DNA from: an uncultured Eubacteriales bacterium
GTDB lineage: Bacteria; Bacillota; Clostridia; Christensenellales; CAG-917
DNA length: 27,554 bases
Assembly: GCA_900544575.1 (NCBI GenBank)
Contig: UQVO01000019.1
Location: 1-27,554, forward strand
Direction: 5' to 3'
Under the pieces are notes generated by a model. It searched no databases and had not been told where the DNA came from. It saw only the letters and a list, made by a program, of their open reading frames with translations. A program made the translations under genes and the position numbers. Positions 1 to 6,991 of this stretch are shown here, in pieces. Within the stretch, counting starts at the first letter, position 1, and every line of letters begins with the position of its first letter.

Positions 1-164
1 CTTTCAGGGGGTACGGTTGCGGGGGAAACCCGCAGGAAGGGGGCACAACACTCCCACTGTAAGTGAACGGCATAATCGGGGTCCCCGCCGAGAAATCTCC
101 GATTTTTCGGTGGGGTATTTATTCGGGGTCCCCGTAAAACGGATGCTGTCCGTTTTACGGGGCA
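1..164. repeat. Intergenic element of tandem hairpins
   Basis: This stretch holds no convincing gene. It contains three hairpins. The first is a 5-bp stem at 19-23/29-33. The second is a 15-bp stem at 83-97/101-115 with two G-T wobbles and a 3-nt loop. The third is a perfect 14-bp stem at 130-143/149-162 with a 5-nt loop. The palindrome CGGGGTCCCCG occurs at both 77-87 and 124-134 and forms the start of stems two and three. None of the hairpins is followed by a clear T run on either strand, so a terminator role for the XRE gene that ends at 165 is possible but unproven. The modular layout looks like a dispersed intergenic repeat, which is inference. Confidence 0.55.
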
Positions 165-380
165 TCATTCGTCGGTGCGGCCGACGAGTTCGTCTATAGT
201 GATGTGCAGAGCATCGGCAAGCAGCCAGCAGTCTTTGACGTTCGGGATGTTGACGCCGTTTTCCCAATAGCTTATCGCGGCATGAGTGACGCCTATCATC
301 GCCGCGAGCTGTTTCTGGCTCAGGTGTTGTGCGGTGCGGTTTTCCCTAATGGATTTGCCGATGACATTGTTCTTTTCCAT
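165..380 (-). CDS. XRE-family helix-turn-helix repressor
   Basis: A 71-residue DNA-binding protein made of a single Cro/C1-type HTH domain. Residues 8-65 carry the usual pattern: an N-terminal helix, then SQKQLAAMIGVTHAAISYWE as the helix-turn-helix, then NGVNIPNVKD and a final helix. The length matches stand-alone XRE repressors with no effector domain. It is divergent from the PH-domain gene at 574, and the shared 193-bp gap holds four copies of a 12-bp palindrome, one of them inside the PH gene's promoter spacer. That layout suggests it represses its neighbour and itself. Its own promoter is not obvious. The HTH assignment is secure; the regulatory target is inferred. Confidence 0.85.
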   Translation of the reverse strand: MEKNNVIGKSIRENRTAQHLSQKQLAAMIGVTHAAISYWENGVNIPNVKDCWLLADALHITIDELVGRTDE

Positions 381-393
381 AGCCTAAATGGTA

Positions 394-405
394 TAAGAAT
401 TCTTA
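394..405. promoter_or_regulatory. Putative XRE operator, site 1
   Basis: Perfect 12-bp palindrome TAAGAATTCTTA, 14 bp upstream of the XRE start codon. It is identical to site 4, and its start lies 29 bp from the start of site 2. Confidence 0.6.
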
Positions 406-422
406 AACATAATGCCCTTAAT

Positions 423-434
423 TAAGATTTCTTA
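423..434. promoter_or_regulatory. Putative XRE operator, site 2
   Basis: Near-palindrome TAAGATTTCTTA, one central base different from sites 1 and 4. It lies about three helical turns from site 1 on the XRE side of the gap. Confidence 0.55.
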
Positions 435-490
435 CACCGCTTCAGAGCCTGATTTTCGGCTGCCGCGCCGCGCGGTGGGGCAATATAATT

Positions 491-502
491 TAAGAAAACT
501 TA
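491..502. promoter_or_regulatory. Putative XRE operator, site 3
   Basis: Near-palindrome TAAGAAAACTTA just upstream of the -35 box of the PH-domain gene. Its start is 30 bp from site 4, mirroring the 29-bp spacing of sites 1 and 2. Confidence 0.55.
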
Positions 503-512
503 CAAAATATGT

Positions 513-541
513 TTGACATTTAAGAATTCTTACATTATGAT
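513..541 (+). promoter_or_regulatory. Promoter of the PH-domain gene with operator in its spacer
   Basis: Consensus -35 TTGACA at 513-518, a 17-bp spacer, and -10 TATGAT at 536-541. The perfect palindrome TAAGAATTCTTA (521-532, operator site 4) lies wholly between the two boxes, where a bound repressor would block RNA polymerase. Confidence 0.8.
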
Positions 542-573
542 TGCAATAGAAAAACTCATACGGAGGATTGTTT

Positions 574-987
574 ATGGGCAAATATCTCGAACAAAATCTC
601 AGCAGAAACGAGAAGATAGTCAAACAGGCGAAACTTTCCGCGGTTTCGATTTTCACGGGCGGCATTTTTGCGTATGCCACCACGGAACTTGCCGTCACCA
701 ACAAAAACGTGATAGGAAGAGTGGGGTTCATACGCAAAAAAGTTATGTCCAGCCCTCTCAACAAGGTTCAGAACGTCGCCGTTTCCAAGGGATTGTTCGG
801 AAGCATATTCGGCTACGGCAAGGTGAAAATCGACACCGCCGCAGGGTCTTACAGCTTCAAGTACATCAAGAAGCCCGAGGATTTCAAGAAGACGGTGTTC
901 GACCAGATGGAGATTTTCGAGAGGGAAAAGGTCAAACAACAGGCGGCAGAGATGGCTGCCGCTATGTCGGGAGCCATGAAGCAATAA
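574..987 (+). CDS. Bacterial PH-domain protein (YdbS/bPH2-like)
   Basis: A 137-residue protein resembling the bacterial pleckstrin-homology domain. The strand-rich stretch NKNVIGRVGFIRKKVMSSPL, the SPLNKVQNVAV motif and the following KGLFGSIFGYGKVKI segment match the way bPH2/YdbS domains run. Residues 110-137 form a charged, alanine-rich helix. There is no signal peptide or clear membrane segment, so it is probably cytoplasmic or peripheral. The start at 574 is preferred over an upstream TTG at 568 because GGAGG at 562-566 lies 7 nt before the ATG. It is transcribed from a strong promoter that appears repressed by the divergent XRE protein. Biological role is unknown; envelope stress is one possibility for the family. 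Confidence 0.7.
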   Translation: MGKYLEQNLSRNEKIVKQAKLSAVSIFTGGIFAYATTELAVTNKNVIGRVGFIRKKVMSSPLNKVQNVAVSKGLFGSIFGYGKVKIDTAAGSYSFKYIKKPEDFKKTVFDQMEIFEREKVKQQAAEMAAAMSGAMKQ

Positions 988-1010
988 ATCCTTCCCTAAC
1001 GTATGTCGGG

Positions 1011-1028
1011 CGGCGCCTTCGGGCGCCG
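1011..1028. terminator. Hairpin after the PH-domain gene
   Basis: A 7-bp GC stem (1011-1017/1022-1028) closed by a TTCG tetraloop, 24 nt after the stop codon. No T run follows, so termination here is uncertain. Confidence 0.35.
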
Positions 1029-1072
1029 TTCGGCATATGTCAGGCGCAGGAGCGGGGCAGCGGACGGAGGAG

Positions 1073-1101
1073 AAAAAACGCAGGCGGTTTGCCTGCGTTT
1101 T
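1073..1101. terminator. Bidirectional terminator between the PH gene and GMP synthase gene
   Basis: Stem ACGCAGGC/GCCTGCGT (1078-1085/1091-1098) with A residues before and T residues after. It can stop transcription of the convergent genes on both strands. Confidence 0.85.
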
Positions 1102-1138
1102 CGTGTATGCGTTTTCGTTGCGGTTGCCGAGTTTTTGC

Positions 1139-2092
1139 TCACTCCCACTCGATGGTGGCAGGAGGCTTGGTGGTGATGTCGTAGACGACGCGGTTGACGC
1201 CCTTGACTTCCTTGACTATGCGGGAGGACGCGGCGCGCAGCACGGAGTAGGGCAGCTCCACCCAATCCGCCGTGACGGCGTCGTGCGTGTTGATGGCGCG
1301 GAGGGCTATCATATGCTCGTAAGTTCTGCCGCCCGTGGCGTCGACGCCCGTGGACATACTGTCGTTGATGATGGCGAAGTACTGCCACACTTTTGTCCCA
1401 AGCCCGGCTTTTTCTATCTCTTCGCGGAAGATAAAGTCCGCGTCGCGCAGAATGTTCAGTTTTTCGCGGGTGATTTCGCCAATCACGCGAACGCCGAGAC
1501 CGGGGCCGGGGAAGGGCTGGCGGTCGACGATGAAGTCGGGCAGACCGAGTTCGCGTCCGACCTCGCGCACTTCGAATTTGTAGAGGTCGCGTACGGGTTC
1601 GACAAGCCCTTCGAAGCCGATGTTTTCGGGGAGACCGCCCACGTTGTGGTGGGACTTGACCAGCTTGTTTTTGCCGTCCGTGCCGCTCTCGATGATGTCG
1701 GGGAGGATGGTGCCCTGTGCGAGGAATTCGACCTTGCCGAGCTTTTTTGCCTCTTCCTCGAACACGCGGACGAACTCTTCGCCGATGATTTTGCGCTTTT
1801 TCTCGGGGTCGGAAACGCCTTTGAGTTTGTCGAGGAAGCGGTCCTCCGCGTCGACTGCGACGAGGTTCATTCCGAACTGTTCCCTGAACACCTGCTGCAC
1901 CTGCTCGAATTCGCCCTTGCGGAGAAGACCGTGGTTGACGAAGACGCAGATGAGGTTGTTGCCTATCGCCTTGTGGATGAGCGCGGCGCACACCGAGCTG
2001 TCCACGCCGCCCGAGAGGCCGAGCAGCACCTTTTTGTCGCCGACCTGTTCGCGGATGGCGGCAACTTGCTTTTCGATGAAGTTTTTGTCCAT
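1139..2092 (-). CDS. guaAB: GMP synthase, ATP-pyrophosphatase subunit (no glutaminase domain)
   Basis: A 317-residue protein covering only the synthetase half of GMP synthase, which aminates XMP to GMP using ATP in purine synthesis. The PP-loop SGGVDSS is at residues 27-33. Further GuaA hallmarks are [48 protein letters not shown] and the C-terminal dimerisation end KPPATIEWE. The class I glutamine amidotransferase domain of about 190 residues, N-terminal in typical bacterial GuaA of about 510 residues, is absent. Upstream sequence does not encode it. The start at 2092 is set by AGGAGG shortly before the ATG; an in-frame extension to 2140 lies before this site. It must use a separate glutaminase subunit or free ammonia. 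The symbol follows the naming used for split enzymes. Confidence 0.93.
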   Translation of the reverse strand: MDKNFIEKQVAAIREQVGDKKVLLGLSGGVDSSVCAALIHKAIGNNLICVFVNHGLLRKGEFEQVQQVFREQFGMNLVAVDAEDRFLDKLKGVSDPEKKRKIIGEEFVRVFEEEAKKLGKVEFLAQGTILPDIIESGTDGKNKLVKSHHNVGGLPENIGFEGLVEPVRDLYKFEVREVGRELGLPDFIVDRQPFPGPGLGVRVIGEITREKLNILRDADFIFREEIEKAGLGTKVWQYFAIINDSMSTGVDATGGRTYEHMIALRAINTHDAVTADWVELPYSVLRAASSRIVKEVKGVNRVVYDITTKPPATIEWE

Positions 2093-2159
2093 ATGTCCTC
2101 CTGATAATTCCGAAACCGTCCGCGCGGGGCACAATGCCAATGCACCGTGCGGTGAAAGA

Positions 2160-2188
2160 ATTATACATTATTTTCCGTCGGGGCACAA
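2160..2188 (-). promoter_or_regulatory. Promoter of the GMP synthase gene
   Basis: On the minus strand: -35 TTGTGC (2188-2183), 17-bp spacer, -10 TATAAT (2165-2160). The leader would be about 60 nt and shows no purine riboswitch fold. Confidence 0.7.
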
Positions 2189-2311
2189 GAGTATGACCGC
2201 ACGACGGCGCGAAAAACCGCAATTTTCCGTCAAAATGCGCCCTTTGCGCCATTCCACCGCCGCGCCGTCCGTCTTTTCGCGATACTTTGCCGAAAAGGTG
2301 GGTGATTATCC

Positions 2312-2340
2312 TTGAACGCAACCGCGCTTTCCGCTATACT
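2312..2340 (+). promoter_or_regulatory. Promoter of the first MATE gene
   Basis: -35 TTGAAC at 2312-2317, 17-bp spacer, -10 TATACT at 2335-2340. Because these boxes occupy 2312-2340, an in-frame TTG start at 2312 is ruled out. Confidence 0.75.
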
Positions 2341-2368
2341 TGGTGCAGTTACGCTTCGAGGTGCGGAT

Positions 2369-3700
2369 ATGCTGAAAAGATTTCTGCGTTTCGTTCTTCC
2401 GTCTATGGTGGCTTTTGCGTTCACGGGGCTGTATTCCATCGTGGACGGTTTTTTCGTGGGCAACAACGTCGGCGACGACGGACTTGCCGCCATAAACGTC
2501 GCCTATCCTCTCGTCGCGTTCATAAACGCGGTCGGGACGGGCGTGGGAATGGGCGGTTCCGTTATGCTCTCGATGGCGAGGGGCAGAGGTGACGCCGAAG
2601 CGGAAAAGAGGTGGCTGGGCAACACGCTCCTTTATCTCCTGCTCGCGAGCGCGGTCGTCACGGCGCTGCTGGTCGGCATTTATCCTTATCTCATAGACGC
2701 TTTCGGAGCGGAAGGCGCGGTCAACGATTATGCCGACACCTATATCTTCGTGCTCGCCTGTTTCGCCACGGTGCAGATATTCTCGACGGGCTGTGTGCCT
2801 CTCCTTCGGAATTTCGGCGCGTCTTTCGGTGCAATGGGCGCTATGGCGGCGGGTTTTATAACGAATATCGTGTTGGACTGGCTCTTTGTCCAACATCTCG
2901 GCGACGGCATTTTCGGCGCGGCGATAGCGACGGGACTGGGACAGGTCGTCACCGTGCTTCCCTGCGCCGCCTATCTAGTGTGGAAAATAAAGAAACTCGG
3001 CAGGGGAGTGTTCCGCTTTTCCCTGCGCGAAATGGGCGGAATAACGCGCGTCGGCATATCCCCGTTCGGAGTTTTGCTCTGCCCGCAGATAATCACCGTC
3101 ATACTCAACAAATTCCTGTTCGTTTACGGCGACTCGTCTTACGTTGCGGCTTACTCCGTCATTATGTACGTTTATTGCGTGGACCTTCTGCTCCTGCAAG
3201 GCGTGGGCGACGGCGCTCAGCCGCTCATCAGCCTTGTGCAGGGCGAGGGCGACAGAGCGGCGGCAAAAAAACTGCGCAACTACGCTTACGTCACCGCGCT
3301 GATTGTCGCCGCGGTGCTGTTTGTCGCGCTCTTCCTCTGCCGCAATCTCATCCCCGAAGTGTTCGGCGCAGGTGAATTCGCCGCCGCGGAGTCCGCGCGC
3401 ATTCTCCCGTTCTTTGCGGGCAGCGCGCTGTTTACGGCGGTCAGCAAAATCACGGCGTCCTATTTTTATTCTATGGACCGCAACGCTTCCGCCTATGCAA
3501 TCGTGTACGGCGAAGTGGCGGTCATCCTCGTGCTCGTGCTCACCCTGCCCGAAGGATGGGGCATAGACGGCGTGTGGATGTCCCTGCCCGTGGCGCAGAT
3601 TGTGATAGCCGTGCTCGCGCTTGTTCTGCTTTACGCGCTCTACCGCCGTTTCAGAAAATATCCCGACCGTCCCGAATACGTCCGCACCTCGCGCGTCTGA
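2369..3700 (+). CDS. MATE-family efflux transporter
   Basis: A 443-residue integral membrane protein of the MATE (multidrug and toxin extrusion) family, which exports drugs or metabolites in exchange for Na+ or H+. The N-terminal stretch FVLPSMVAFAFTGLYSIVDG and FFVGNNVGDDGLAAINVAYP, and the second-half repeat with GVGDGAQPLIS, are typical of this fold. Twelve hydrophobic segments can be followed along the chain. The start at 2369 uses GAGGTG 5 nt upstream and sits 29 nt after the -10 box. It stands alone between convergent and divergent neighbours. It is the smaller of two MATE genes in this window. Substrate cannot be told from sequence. Confidence 0.92.
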   Translation: MLKRFLRFVLPSMVAFAFTGLYSIVDGFFVGNNVGDDGLAAINVAYPLVAFINAVGTGVGMGGSVMLSMARGRGDAEAEKRWLGNTLLYLLLASAVVTALLVGIYPYLIDAFGAEGAVNDYADTYIFVLACFATVQIFSTGCVPLLRNFGASFGAMGAMAAGFITNIVLDWLFVQHLGDGIFGAAIATGLGQVVTVLPCAAYLVWKIKKLGRGVFRFSLREMGGITRVGISPFGVLLCPQIITVILNKFLFVYGDSSYVAAYSVIMYVYCVDLLLLQGVGDGAQPLISLVQGEGDRAAAKKLRNYAYVTALIVAAVLFVALFLCRNLIPEVFGAGEFAAAESARILPFFAGSALFTAVSKITASYFYSMDRNASAYAIVYGEVAVILVLVLTLPEGWGIDGVWMSLPVAQIVIAVLALVLLYALYRRFRKYPDRPEYVRTSRV

Positions 3701-3803
3701 CGCATTCTGTGCAGCGGCGGAAGGCGTCGTCAGTGCATTCACCATTCCGAAGATTTTTTCAGTCGTCCGAATGTCCGTGCGAGGAGGGCAGGACGGGAAA
3801 AGA

Positions 3804-3829
3804 AAAACGCGCCGTGAAGGGCGCGTTTT
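3804..3829. terminator. Bidirectional terminator between MATE and GtrA genes
   Basis: Perfect stem AAAACGCGCC/GGCGCGTTTT (3804-3813/3820-3829) with a 6-nt loop. The A and T ends serve both strands, matching the convergent genes on either side. Confidence 0.9.
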
Positions 3830-3861
3830 CAATCATAGGAAATTTCGGTGCGTAGCGGCGG

Positions 3862-4629
3862 TCACTCTTTGTCCGCGACTTCCGACACCGTTTCGCCTGC
3901 CGAGGTGTCGGCGGCGAGAGCTTCCGCGGCGTCCGCCGTTTCGGCATTTTCCTCTTCGCCTTTGTCGACGCGGCGCATTATGACGAATTTGTCCATCAGG
4001 AAGATGACCACCCAGCTGATGAGCGAACCGAGCATTTTGCTGATGGTGTTGCCGGCGTCGGCGCCGATGGCGGGTCCGATTGCGTCGCCGAGCACGCCCG
4101 CAAGCCACGTGGTGAAGAGTATGAGCGCGATGACGGTCAGCACATACATTATCGCGCTGAACACCACGTTGTTGTTGGCTTTGAAGGTCTTTTTGCGGTT
4201 TATGGTGAAGGAAATGATTTCCGCTATGCACTTCGACACCAGCATTGCGATGAAGCCCGCCGTGCCGAACGCGCCCTCTCTGCCGGCGGCGTAGTGGAAA
4301 ATGAACCAATGGAATTCCCGATTTCCGAGCACGCCTTCCAGCCCGTATTGGAGAGCATACATAGACGCAAACTCCGCAATGAAAGCAATCAGGCTGATGA
4401 GAGTGAATTTGACGACCTGCCAGATGTGCCCGTGACGGGTCATAAACTCTTTGCCTTTGCCGAAAGCGACGGCGAATTTGCTTTTGTCCGCATCGTCCGC
4501 GGCATCTGCGCCAGCGGCATCCGTCACGATGTCTGCGCCTGCCGCGATATCCGTTTCAGCCGTTTCGGCGGCAATGTTCTCTGTGTTTTCCGCCGCCTCC
4601 GCGACGGTGTTTTTGTCGATTTCCAGCAT
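3862..4629 (-). CDS. GtrA-family membrane protein with acidic tails
   Basis: A 255-residue protein with a central GtrA-like domain, a family associated with moving polyprenyl-phosphate-linked sugars across the membrane for cell-surface glycosylation. Four membrane helices lie near residues 72-92, 123-143, 157-180 and 197-216. The family motif NRKKTF is at 144-149, after helix two. Unusual are the flanks: residues 1-50 and about 222-255 are rich in Ala, Glu and Asp and look disordered. The start at 4629 follows GGGGAGG; an upstream in-frame start at 4707 lacks this. No glycosyltransferase gene is adjacent, so the sugar and acceptor are unknown. Confidence 0.82.
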   Translation of the reverse strand: MLEIDKNTVAEAAENTENIAAETAETDIAAGADIVTDAAGADAADDADKSKFAVAFGKGKEFMTRHGHIWQVVKFTLISLIAFIAEFASMYALQYGLEGVLGNREFHWFIFHYAAGREGAFGTAGFIAMLVSKCIAEIISFTINRKKTFKANNNVVFSAIMYVLTVIALILFTTWLAGVLGDAIGPAIGADAGNTISKMLGSLISWVVIFLMDKFVIMRRVDKGEEENAETADAAEALAADTSAGETVSEVADKE

Positions 4630-4660
4630 TATATCCTCCCCCGATACCGTTGATGTATTT

Positions 4661-4689
4661 ATTTTCCGACAAACTCGCCGATATGTCAA
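4661..4689 (-). promoter_or_regulatory. Promoter of the GtrA gene
   Basis: Minus-strand consensus -35 TTGACA (4689-4684), 17-bp spacer and weaker -10 GAAAAT (4666-4661), about 30 nt upstream of the start codon. Confidence 0.55.
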
Positions 4690-4775
4690 TAGATGTGCTG
4701 AAATCAAGGCGGTTTTAAAGCGTTAAACTTATTTATCATATGCTTACGCGTGCGCGGACGAGTGCCGCGCGGACG

Positions 4776-4804
4776 TTGCAAAAAGGCGGAGGCGGTGCTA
4801 TAAT
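4776..4804 (+). promoter_or_regulatory. Promoter of the first YbaK gene
   Basis: -35 TTGCAA at 4776-4781, 17-bp spacer, consensus -10 TATAAT at 4799-4804, 35 nt upstream of the ATG. Confidence 0.75.
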
Positions 4805-4839
4805 CCGTTTTGTCCGCAAAGGCGGATTTCGGAGGAATT

Positions 4840-5319
4840 ATGTCGATAGACAAGGTGCGCGCCTACCTCGCGGGGTTCGGCGCGGAGGACAGGATACGGG
4901 AATTCGACGTTTCGAGCGCGACGGTGGAACTCGCCGCAAAGGCGCTCGGCACGCAGGAGTGCAGGATAGCGAAGACGCTTTCGTTTATGCTGGGCGACAG
5001 GGTGATACTCGTTGTTGCGGCGGGCGACGTGAAAGTGGACAACCGCAAATACAAGGATTTTTTCGGCGGCAAGGCGAAGATGCTGTCGCACGAAGAGGCG
5101 GAAACCTTCACGGGGCACGCCGTGGGCGGCGTGTGTCCTTTTGCGGTGAACGACGGCGTCGAGGTGTGGCTGGACGAGTCTTTGAAGCGGTTCGACACGG
5201 TGTTCCCCGCGTGCGGAAGCGCGAACAGCGCAATCGAACTCACCGTCCGCGAACTGGAAGAGTTTTCGCGGGCGCGCGGCTGGGCGGATGTGTGCAAACC
5301 CGCCGTTTCGGTTGAATAA
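4840..5319 (+). CDS. YbaK/EbsC-type aminoacyl-tRNA deacylase
   Basis: A 159-residue protein of the YbaK/ProX (INS) superfamily, which hydrolyses mischarged aminoacyl-tRNAs in trans, typically Cys-tRNA(Pro). The conserved lysine-containing segment ECRIAKTLSFMLGDRVILVV (about residues 45-64), the KVDNRKYKDFFG element and the GGVCPFAV loop near 102-109 match the family. The start at 4840 has GGAGG just upstream and follows the TATAAT promoter. It is transcribed alone. A second, more divergent member of the same superfamily lies at 12669. Which amino acid is edited is uncertain. Confidence 0.85.
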   Translation: MSIDKVRAYLAGFGAEDRIREFDVSSATVELAAKALGTQECRIAKTLSFMLGDRVILVVAAGDVKVDNRKYKDFFGGKAKMLSHEEAETFTGHAVGGVCPFAVNDGVEVWLDESLKRFDTVFPACGSANSAIELTVRELEEFSRARGWADVCKPAVSVE

Positions 5320-5380
5320 CATTTTTGCAGAACAAAGGCGAGTCCTGCGGAGAAGACGGAAGACGAAAGGAAAGAGTGAC

Positions 5381-5407
5381 CGCCTGTGTTGCAGATGAGG
5401 CGTTTTT
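5381..5407 (+). terminator. Weak terminator after the YbaK gene
   Basis: Stem CGCCT/AGGCG (5381-5385/5398-5402) with a 12-nt loop and five T residues. A second small hairpin, AAGCGG/CCGCTT, lies at 5447-5463. Either may end the transcript; both are short. Confidence 0.35.
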
Positions 5408-5502
5408 GCAATCATTTTGACAGATTAAAGCCCGTTTTTTGTTTTCAAGCGGCTTGTCCGCTTTCGTCCGCTGCGGAAAAAGAGAACGCCGCGGAGTTGC
5501 GC

Positions 5503-5531
5503 TTGATATGCTCGGCGGAATGTGTTATAAT
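5503..5531 (+). promoter_or_regulatory. Promoter of the methylglyoxal synthase gene
   Basis: -35 TTGATA at 5503-5508, 17-bp spacer, consensus -10 TATAAT at 5526-5531, 24 nt upstream of the ATG. Confidence 0.78.
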
Positions 5532-5555
5532 CTTTGCACACAGGGAGATACCGAA

Positions 5556-5933
5556 ATGAATAAAGTCAGAAGAATAGCGCTCATCGCGCACGACAATAAA
5601 AAAGCCGAAATGGTGAGCTGGGCTATGAAGAACCGCGAAACCCTCGCCCGCTTCGAACTGTGCGGCACGGGTACTACGGCGAAACTCGTCGCGGAAGCGA
5701 CCAACCTCGATGTGGAAAGATATCTGTCCGGCCCGCTCGGCGGCGACCAGCAGATAGGCGCGAAAATCGCGGAAGGACAGATTGACCTCGTGATTTTCTT
5801 CTGGGACCCTCTCCAAGCCCAGCCGCACGACCCCGACGTCAAAGCACTGCTGCGCATTGCGGTGGTCTACGACATCCCCATCGCCACCAACAAAGCCACT
5901 GCGGATTACGTCATACACTCAACGCTCATCTGA
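5556..5933 (+). CDS. mgsA: Methylglyoxal synthase
   Basis: A 125-residue enzyme converting dihydroxyacetone phosphate to methylglyoxal and phosphate, a bypass of lower glycolysis used when sugar phosphates build up. Family signatures are ALIAHDNKK (8-16), CGTGTTA in the phosphate-binding loop (36-42), [12 protein letters not shown] (58-69) with the catalytic Asp64, [20 protein letters not shown] (81-100) and NKATAD. His12, His91 and Asp94 correspond to known active-site residues. Length is slightly short but usual for Gram-positive versions. The start at 5556 follows the purine-rich AGGGAGA. It has its own promoter and terminator, so it is a single-gene unit. Confidence 0.95.
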   Translation: MNKVRRIALIAHDNKKAEMVSWAMKNRETLARFELCGTGTTAKLVAEATNLDVERYLSGPLGGDQQIGAKIAEGQIDLVIFFWDPLQAQPHDPDVKALLRIAVVYDIPIATNKATADYVIHSTLI

Positions 5934-5964
5934 CGCCCGCACCGTGTGCCCAACGCACCGTCCG

Positions 5965-5986
5965 CCCCGCATCCGCGGGGTTTTTT
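5965..5986 (+). terminator. Intrinsic terminator of mgsA
   Basis: Stem CCCCGC/GCGGGG (5965-5970/5975-5980), 4-nt loop, then six T residues. Confidence 0.92.
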
Positions 5987-5989
5987 GTA

Positions 5990-6118
5990 CAGACTCTCAG
6001 GGACGGAGCAAAACAGTCCGAGAGCTTATTGTTGATATTAGGATTTCTACCGTTTGGAAGGAATTTATGAACATTGCGCCACAATTTCGGACTGTTTTGC
6101 TCCGTCCCTGAGAGTCTG
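5990..6118. mobile_element. MITE-like element with perfect 32-bp inverted repeats
   Basis: Two arms, 5990-6021 and 6087-6118, are exact reverse complements over 32 bp and enclose 65 bp. Each arm contains the core GGACGGAGCAAAACAGTCCG. The element is 129 bp and encodes no transposase; the only ORF inside is a 14-codon frame starting at 6067. No clear target-site duplication is visible at the edges. It sits directly after the mgsA terminator. The size and terminal repeats fit a non-autonomous transposable element, but a long RNA hairpin with another role is also possible. The family was not recognised. Confidence 0.6.
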
Positions 6119-6274
6119 AGCAAAATCCGATTCGCTATTGCAATGCGACCGAAACAGTAGTAATATAATCATAAAGAGCAATATTTTGTCGAAATTGTTC
6201 GTTTGTTAAATATAGCTAATATGGGGCGTCGTTTGCCGTCTTTACAGAAGAGACGGAACGGGAGGTGATACCCG
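6119..6274 (+). other. AT-rich upstream region of the lipoprotein gene
   Basis: The stretch from the inverted-repeat element to the leader ORF is clearly more AT-rich than the rest of the window. A consensus -10 TATAAT lies at 6164-6169, but the nearest -35-like box, TTGCAA at 6138-6143, is 20 bp away, so the promoter is uncertain. The first copy of the 25-bp direct repeat is at 6223-6247. Confidence 0.4.
6223..6247 (+). repeat. Direct repeat, copy 1, upstream of the lipoprotein
   Basis: A 25-bp sequence starting GGGGCGTCGTTTGCCGTCTT that recurs with one mismatch at 7041-7065. Both copies are followed at nearly the same distance by GGGAGGTGA (6260-6268 and 7077-7085), so the repeated unit seems to reach about 45 bp with a ribosome binding site at its end. 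Confidence 0.75.
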
Positions 6275-6328
6275 ATGCAAAACCGAGAACAAACCGAATC
6301 AAATGGAATTCAAGGAGGTGAATTATGA
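6275..6328 (+). CDS. Possible 17-residue leader peptide coupled to the lipoprotein
   Basis: ATG at 6275 follows GGGAGGTGA with good spacing and opens a 17-codon frame (MQNREQTESNGIQGGEL). Its TGA overlaps the ATG of the lipoprotein gene as ATGA. The nucleotides encoding QGG form the lipoprotein's own AAGGAGGTG ribosome binding site. The layout suggests translational coupling, though the lipoprotein has a strong site of its own. The peptide has no recognisable function, and the frame may be fortuitous. Confidence 0.35.
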   Translation: MQNREQTESNGIQGGEL

Positions 6329-6960
6329 AAAAGAAGTTTGCAATATTGCTTGTGCTGGTGCTCGCACTTTCCGCGTGTGCGTTCTCACTCGCAGCGTGCG
6401 ACGAGGAGGAACAAGTGGATGAGTTTGAAAGATACAACATGGCGAAGTATCTTGAAACGTACACATACAAACGTGTTCAGGTGGAGCAAAAACTGAACGG
6501 CACTTTTAGGAATTTCCCTGATCAATATTTTATATCGGACCAAATTAATGATTGGAATTTTATGATGTCGTACAGTGATACGCCCGCCAATATGTTCAAT
6601 GAAATTTACTTGGTGTTGCAGGATTGTCTTAAAAAGATAGGCAGGACAATCACGATAGAGCGTGAGCGCACGATTTTTTCGGGAACTATTGGGGAATTTC
6701 CCTCTGCCATGATAAGTCATCAGACCATTGACCATATGGGGCTGAAACTTGATTTGACGGAAGCAGGCGAGGTCGATATACCGTTCGATGTCAAAGATGA
6801 AATTACTGTTGAGTGGTACGCCAAAGAAATTAACGACCAGCCTGTTTATAGTCATGATGAAATGGTATGCACGGTAATTTACACAAATCCGGTGGAGATA
6901 GAGGGAGAGATTTATCGTTTTTGCATCGTGCATTCTTACAACATAACCAAAGGGCAGTAA
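6325..6960 (+). CDS. Hypothetical lipoprotein
   Basis: A 211-residue predicted lipoprotein of unknown function. Residues 1-24 form a signal peptide: three lysines, a hydrophobic core and a lipobox, LAAC with Cys25 as the likely lipidated residue; Cys18 in LSAC is a second candidate. The mature part starts with the acidic stretch DEEEQVDEFE and shows no domain I recognise. It would be anchored on the outer face of the membrane. The start has an excellent AAGGAGGTG site. Base composition is noticeably more AT-rich than neighbouring genes, and the gene lies between two copies of a 25-bp direct repeat and next to an inverted-repeat element, all suggesting later acquisition. Confidence 0.75.
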   Translation: MKKKFAILLVLVLALSACAFSLAACDEEEQVDEFERYNMAKYLETYTYKRVQVEQKLNGTFRNFPDQYFISDQINDWNFMMSYSDTPANMFNEIYLVLQDCLKKIGRTITIERERTIFSGTIGEFPSAMISHQTIDHMGLKLDLTEAGEVDIPFDVKDEITVEWYAKEINDQPVYSHDEMVCTVIYTNPVEIEGEIYRFCIVHSYNITKGQ

Positions 6961-6991
6961 AAGCTCAATGATTTTTTGAGGAGGAATTATT

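Noticed and set aside
2093..2160. Possible purine riboswitch before the GMP synthase gene
   Set aside because: The leader is only about 60 nt and shows neither the three-way junction nor the conserved loop sequences.
2312..2368. TTG start that would extend the first MATE protein by 19 residues
   Set aside because: The region is the promoter itself (TTGAAC, 17 bp, TATACT), and ATG 2369 has a ribosome binding site.
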